Assembly (NCBI GenBank): GCA_902803345.1
Contig: CADCPV010000269.1
Location: forward strand, 1 to 6,543
Source of the DNA: an uncultured Eubacteriales bacterium
Lineage (GTDB): Bacteria; Bacillota_A; Clostridia; Lachnospirales; Lachnospiraceae
Length of the DNA stretch: 6,543 nt
Reading direction: 5' to 3'
Made by a program: the position numbers and the translations under genes. Positions 4,179 through 6,543 of this stretch are shown here, in pieces. Numbering within the stretch: position 1 is the stretch's first letter; every line of letters starts with the position of its first letter. Below the pieces are notes generated by a model. The model searched no databases. It was given only the letters and a program-made list of their open reading frames with translations, and was not told the DNA's origin.

Positions 4179-6543
4179 ATGCAGTACGGTTATTTTGACG
4201 GCCCCAATAAGGAATATGTCGTGACAAGGCCCGATACCCCGAAGGCCTGGTGCAACTATCTCGGATCGCCGGCTTACGGCGCCATCATTTCAAACAATGC
4301 CGCCGGCTACAGTTTTGTGAAGTCCGGCGCTTCCGGCCGGCTTATGCGCTTCCGTTTCAATTCGGTACCAGAGGATGAGCAGGGCCGGTTTATTTACATT
4401 TACGACAAGGAAACAAAGGACTACTGGTCCGGGTCCTGGCAGCCCGTCGGGAAGCCGCTGGATTCCTACAAGTCCGTCTGCCGTCACGGTACCGGCTATA
4501 CGGTGATCGGATCCGAGTATGCGGGCATTGAGACCGAGACCCTGTATTATGTCCCGATGGAGGGGCTGTACGAGGTCTGGAACTGCACGGTGAAAAACGT
4601 GTCGGACCGCCCCCGGAAACTGACGCTTTCAGGTGTCGTGGAGTTTACGAACGAATCGAATTACGAGCAGGATCAGGTGAATCTGCAGTATACGCTTTTC
4701 ATCAGCCGGACTTATTTTGAAAACAATACGATTATCCAGGCGATCAATGAAAACACAAAGTGGGACGACGCAGAGGAACGCGGGAACTACCGTTTCTTCG
4801 GCGCGGCCGGGGCAGAGGCTTCCTCTTATGACGGCGACCTCAAGAAATTCCTCGGTAAGTACCGGACTTACCGGAACCCCATCGGCATCGAGCAGGGAAA
4901 GCTCAGCAACAGCCTCAATTATAACCTGAATTCGGTCGGCGCGCTGGGATTTGACCTGGAACTTCAGCCGGGCGAAGAGAAAACAATCCGCTTTGTCTTC
5001 GGTGAAGGCCGCCGTGATGTCGCGGAATCGGTACGTGCGCCGTATGAAGGCGAAGAAGGTGCGGCAAAAGTTGCGGCGGAGCTTGCGGAAATCAGGGAAT
5101 ACTGGCATTCCCGCATTAACCGGCTGCAGGTCAAAACGCCGGATGAAAACTTCAACAACATGATGAACTGCTGGTCCGCATACCAGAGTTTTATGACCTT
5201 CAACTGGTCGCGTTCGGCCTCGCTGATCTACTGCGGACTCCGCAACGGTCTCGGCTACCGCGATACGGTGCAGGATATTCAGGGCGCGGTTTACCTCGAC
5301 CCGGAGATGGCACGGGAGCGGCTGGAACTGATGTTTACCGGCCTCGTAAACCACGGCGGCGCGCTTCCGCTTCTTCGCTGGGAGTTTGTGGCCGGAAAGG
5401 AAGGCACGCCTGAGGACCCGGAATATGTGAAGCTGACCGGCGCTCCGGAATACCGGGCGGACGACGCACTGTGGCTCTTCCCGACGACCGACACCTATAT
5501 CAACGAGACCGGCGACGTGGATTTCCTCAAAAAAGTGCTTCTCTACAGCAACGAGGGCGAGGGCACGGTTTACGAGCACCTGAAACGCGCGATCGGCTTC
5601 AATCTCGCGCATTCCGGCGTGCACGGGCTTCCGGCCGGCCTTTCCGCCGACTGGAACGACTGCCTGCAGATGGGTGGAAAAGGCGAATCCAGTTTCGTTG
5701 CATTCCAGCTCTATTATGCGGTGCAGATTCTCGAAAAGTATGCGGGCTATCTCGGATATGATGAAGATATCAAGTGGTGCGAAGACCTGAAGAAGACCCT
5801 TTACGACAGCATTCAGGGCTGCATGTGGGATGAGGACCGCTTTGTCCGCGGCATCTGCGAAGACGGTCTCGTGATCGGCGCAAAGGATGCAAAAGAAGCT
5901 TCCCTGTGGCTGAATCCACAGGTGTGGTCGGTCATTTCCGGACTTGCGACATCCGAGCAGGCAGAAAAGTCCATGGACAAGGTTTACGAAGTCCTGAATT
6001 CGAAATACGGTGCGAAGCTGTTTGATCCGCCCTTCACCGATTTCGGCCTTCCGACCGTACGGATGATTCTCTTCAATCCGGGTACAAAGGAAAATGCAGG
6101 GATTTTCTCCCAGCCGCAGGGCTGGCTTGTCAACGCGGAGTGTGTGATGGGCCATGGAAATCGGGCCTTTGAGTATTTCACGGAAATCAGCCCGGCGACC
6201 GCGAACGAAAATTATGCGGACATCCGCGAGATCGAACCTTATGCCCACGGCCAGTCGGTGGAAGGCCCGGACAGCCTGAATTTCGGCCGCGCACATGTAC
6301 ACTGGCTGACCGGCACGGCTTCGACCGTCATTGTCGCGATGACGCAGGGCATCCTCGGTATTAAGCCGGAGCTTCAGGGCATCGTGATCGAGCCCTGCAT
6401 CCCGTCTTCGTGGGACGGCCTCACGATCAACCGCGTGTGGAGAGGCAAAATGCTTCGCTGCACGATCGACAACTCCGCCCACGTCGAGAAGGGCATCGTC
6501 AAAGTTGTCGTAAACGGCACGGAAATCGACGGAAAGTGCATTC
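4179..6543 (+). CDS. GH94 disaccharide phosphorylase (chitobiose/cellobiose phosphorylase type), 3' end cut off
   Basis: 788 complete codons are present before the window ends. Relatives are about 800-820 residues, so only a short C-terminal tail is missing. GH94 enzymes cleave beta-glycosidic disaccharides with inorganic phosphate in the cytoplasm, inverting the anomer to give an alpha-sugar 1-phosphate that saves ATP. The start MQYGYFDGPNKEYVVTRPD matches the family's usual N-terminus. An N-terminal beta-sandwich (about 1-275), a helical linker, an (alpha/alpha)6 barrel (about 315-720) and a C-terminal beta domain follow. Asp491 in ADWND is the expected general acid. GYRDTVQD (Arg361, Asp362, Asp366) is the donor-sugar loop, and LTGT (Thr711-Gly712) is the phosphate loop. 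Gln645 replaces a His I recall in characterised members. The ADWNDCLQMGG segment looks more like chitobiose phosphorylase than cellobiose phosphorylase, but cellobiose, laminaribiose or another disaccharide remains possible. The ribosome binding site is a modest AAGGGAG (4163-4169). Confidence 0.95.
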   Translation, partial: MQYGYFDGPNKEYVVTRPDTPKAWCNYLGSPAYGAIISNNAAGYSFVKSGASGRLMRFRFNSVPEDEQGRFIYIYDKETKDYWSGSWQPVGKPLDSYKSVCRHGTGYTVIGSEYAGIETETLYYVPMEGLYEVWNCTVKNVSDRPRKLTLSGVVEFTNESNYEQDQVNLQYTLFISRTYFENNTIIQAINENTKWDDAEERGNYRFFGAAGAEASSYDGDLKKFLGKYRTYRNPIGIEQGKLSNSLNYNLNSVGALGFDLELQPGEEKTIRFVFGEGRRDVAESVRAPYEGEEGAAKVAAELAEIREYWHSRINRLQVKTPDENFNNMMNCWSAYQSFMTFNWSRSASLIYCGLRNGLGYRDTVQDIQGAVYLDPEMARERLELMFTGLVNHGGALPLLRWEFVAGKEGTPEDPEYVKLTGAPEYRADDALWLFPTTDTYINETGDVDFLKKVLLYSNEGEGTVYEHLKRAIGFNLAHSGVHGLPAGLSADWNDCLQMGGKGESSFVAFQLYYAVQILEKYAGYLGYDEDIKWCEDLKKTLYDSIQGCMWDEDRFVRGICEDGLVIGAKDAKEASLWLNPQVWSVISGLATSEQAEKSMDKVYEVLNSKYGAKLFDPPFTDFGLPTVRMILFNPGTKENAGIFSQPQGWLVNAECVMGHGNRAFEYFTEISPATANENYADIREIEPYAHGQSVEGPDSLNFGRAHVHWLTGTASTVIVAMTQGILGIKPELQGIVIEPCIPSSWDGLTINRVWRGKMLRCTIDNSAHVEKGIVKVVVNGTEIDGKCI

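Noticed and set aside
4629..6482. Long open frame of 617 codons on the - strand
   Set aside because: It lies wholly opposite the GH94 gene, whose protein has clear catalytic motifs and family-typical length. The antisense translation has no recognisable domains and mirrors the GC-rich third positions of the real gene.

Overview
The window looks like chromosomal DNA from a Gram-positive, clostridial-type bacterium, most likely a gut or rumen Lachnospiraceae-like anaerobe. The reasons are strong AGGAGG ribosome binding sites, TATAAT-type promoters, a Gram-positive-style lipoprotein and a GH94 phosphorylase of the kind common in those bacteria. This placement is inference; nothing in the window fixes the species. 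All five genes lie on the + strand and fill most of the window. I see no RNA genes, transposases, CRISPR arrays or phage genes.

Layout. (1) 126-1070: an unrecognised membrane protein with an N-terminal four-cysteine zinc ribbon, two transmembrane helices and a soluble C-terminal domain. (2) 1212-2429: a GT1/MGT-family nucleotide-sugar glycosyltransferase, preceded by an AT-rich spacer with a large inverted repeat. (3) 2550-3566: a lipoprotein with a lysine/aspartate linker and what look like two copies of one domain, with its own putative promoter. (4) 3695-3988: a small acidic protein with a signal-like N-terminus; its 5' leader can fold so that the ribosome binding site is paired. (5) 4017-4085: a very long intrinsic terminator closing the 3-4 unit. 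(6) 4179-6543: a GH94 disaccharide phosphorylase with its own extended -10 promoter, cut by the window end shortly before its expected C-terminus.

How the genes relate. The phosphorylase is a stand-alone transcription unit separated by the terminator, and probably splits an imported beta-linked disaccharide into a sugar 1-phosphate and a free sugar. The lipoprotein and the small protein are probably co-transcribed, since nothing terminator-like separates them. Both appear to be exported, so they may work together at the cell surface, but no function can be named. The glycosyltransferase and the zinc-ribbon protein each have their own leader, and no shared pathway is evident.

The most unusual structure is the 3601-3688 leader. 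It holds an exact 8-base complement of the downstream ribosome binding site, a stacked 9-bp helix, a competing alternative helix and a possible 10-codon leader peptide over the regulatory arm. No complete new multi-gene system is evident.
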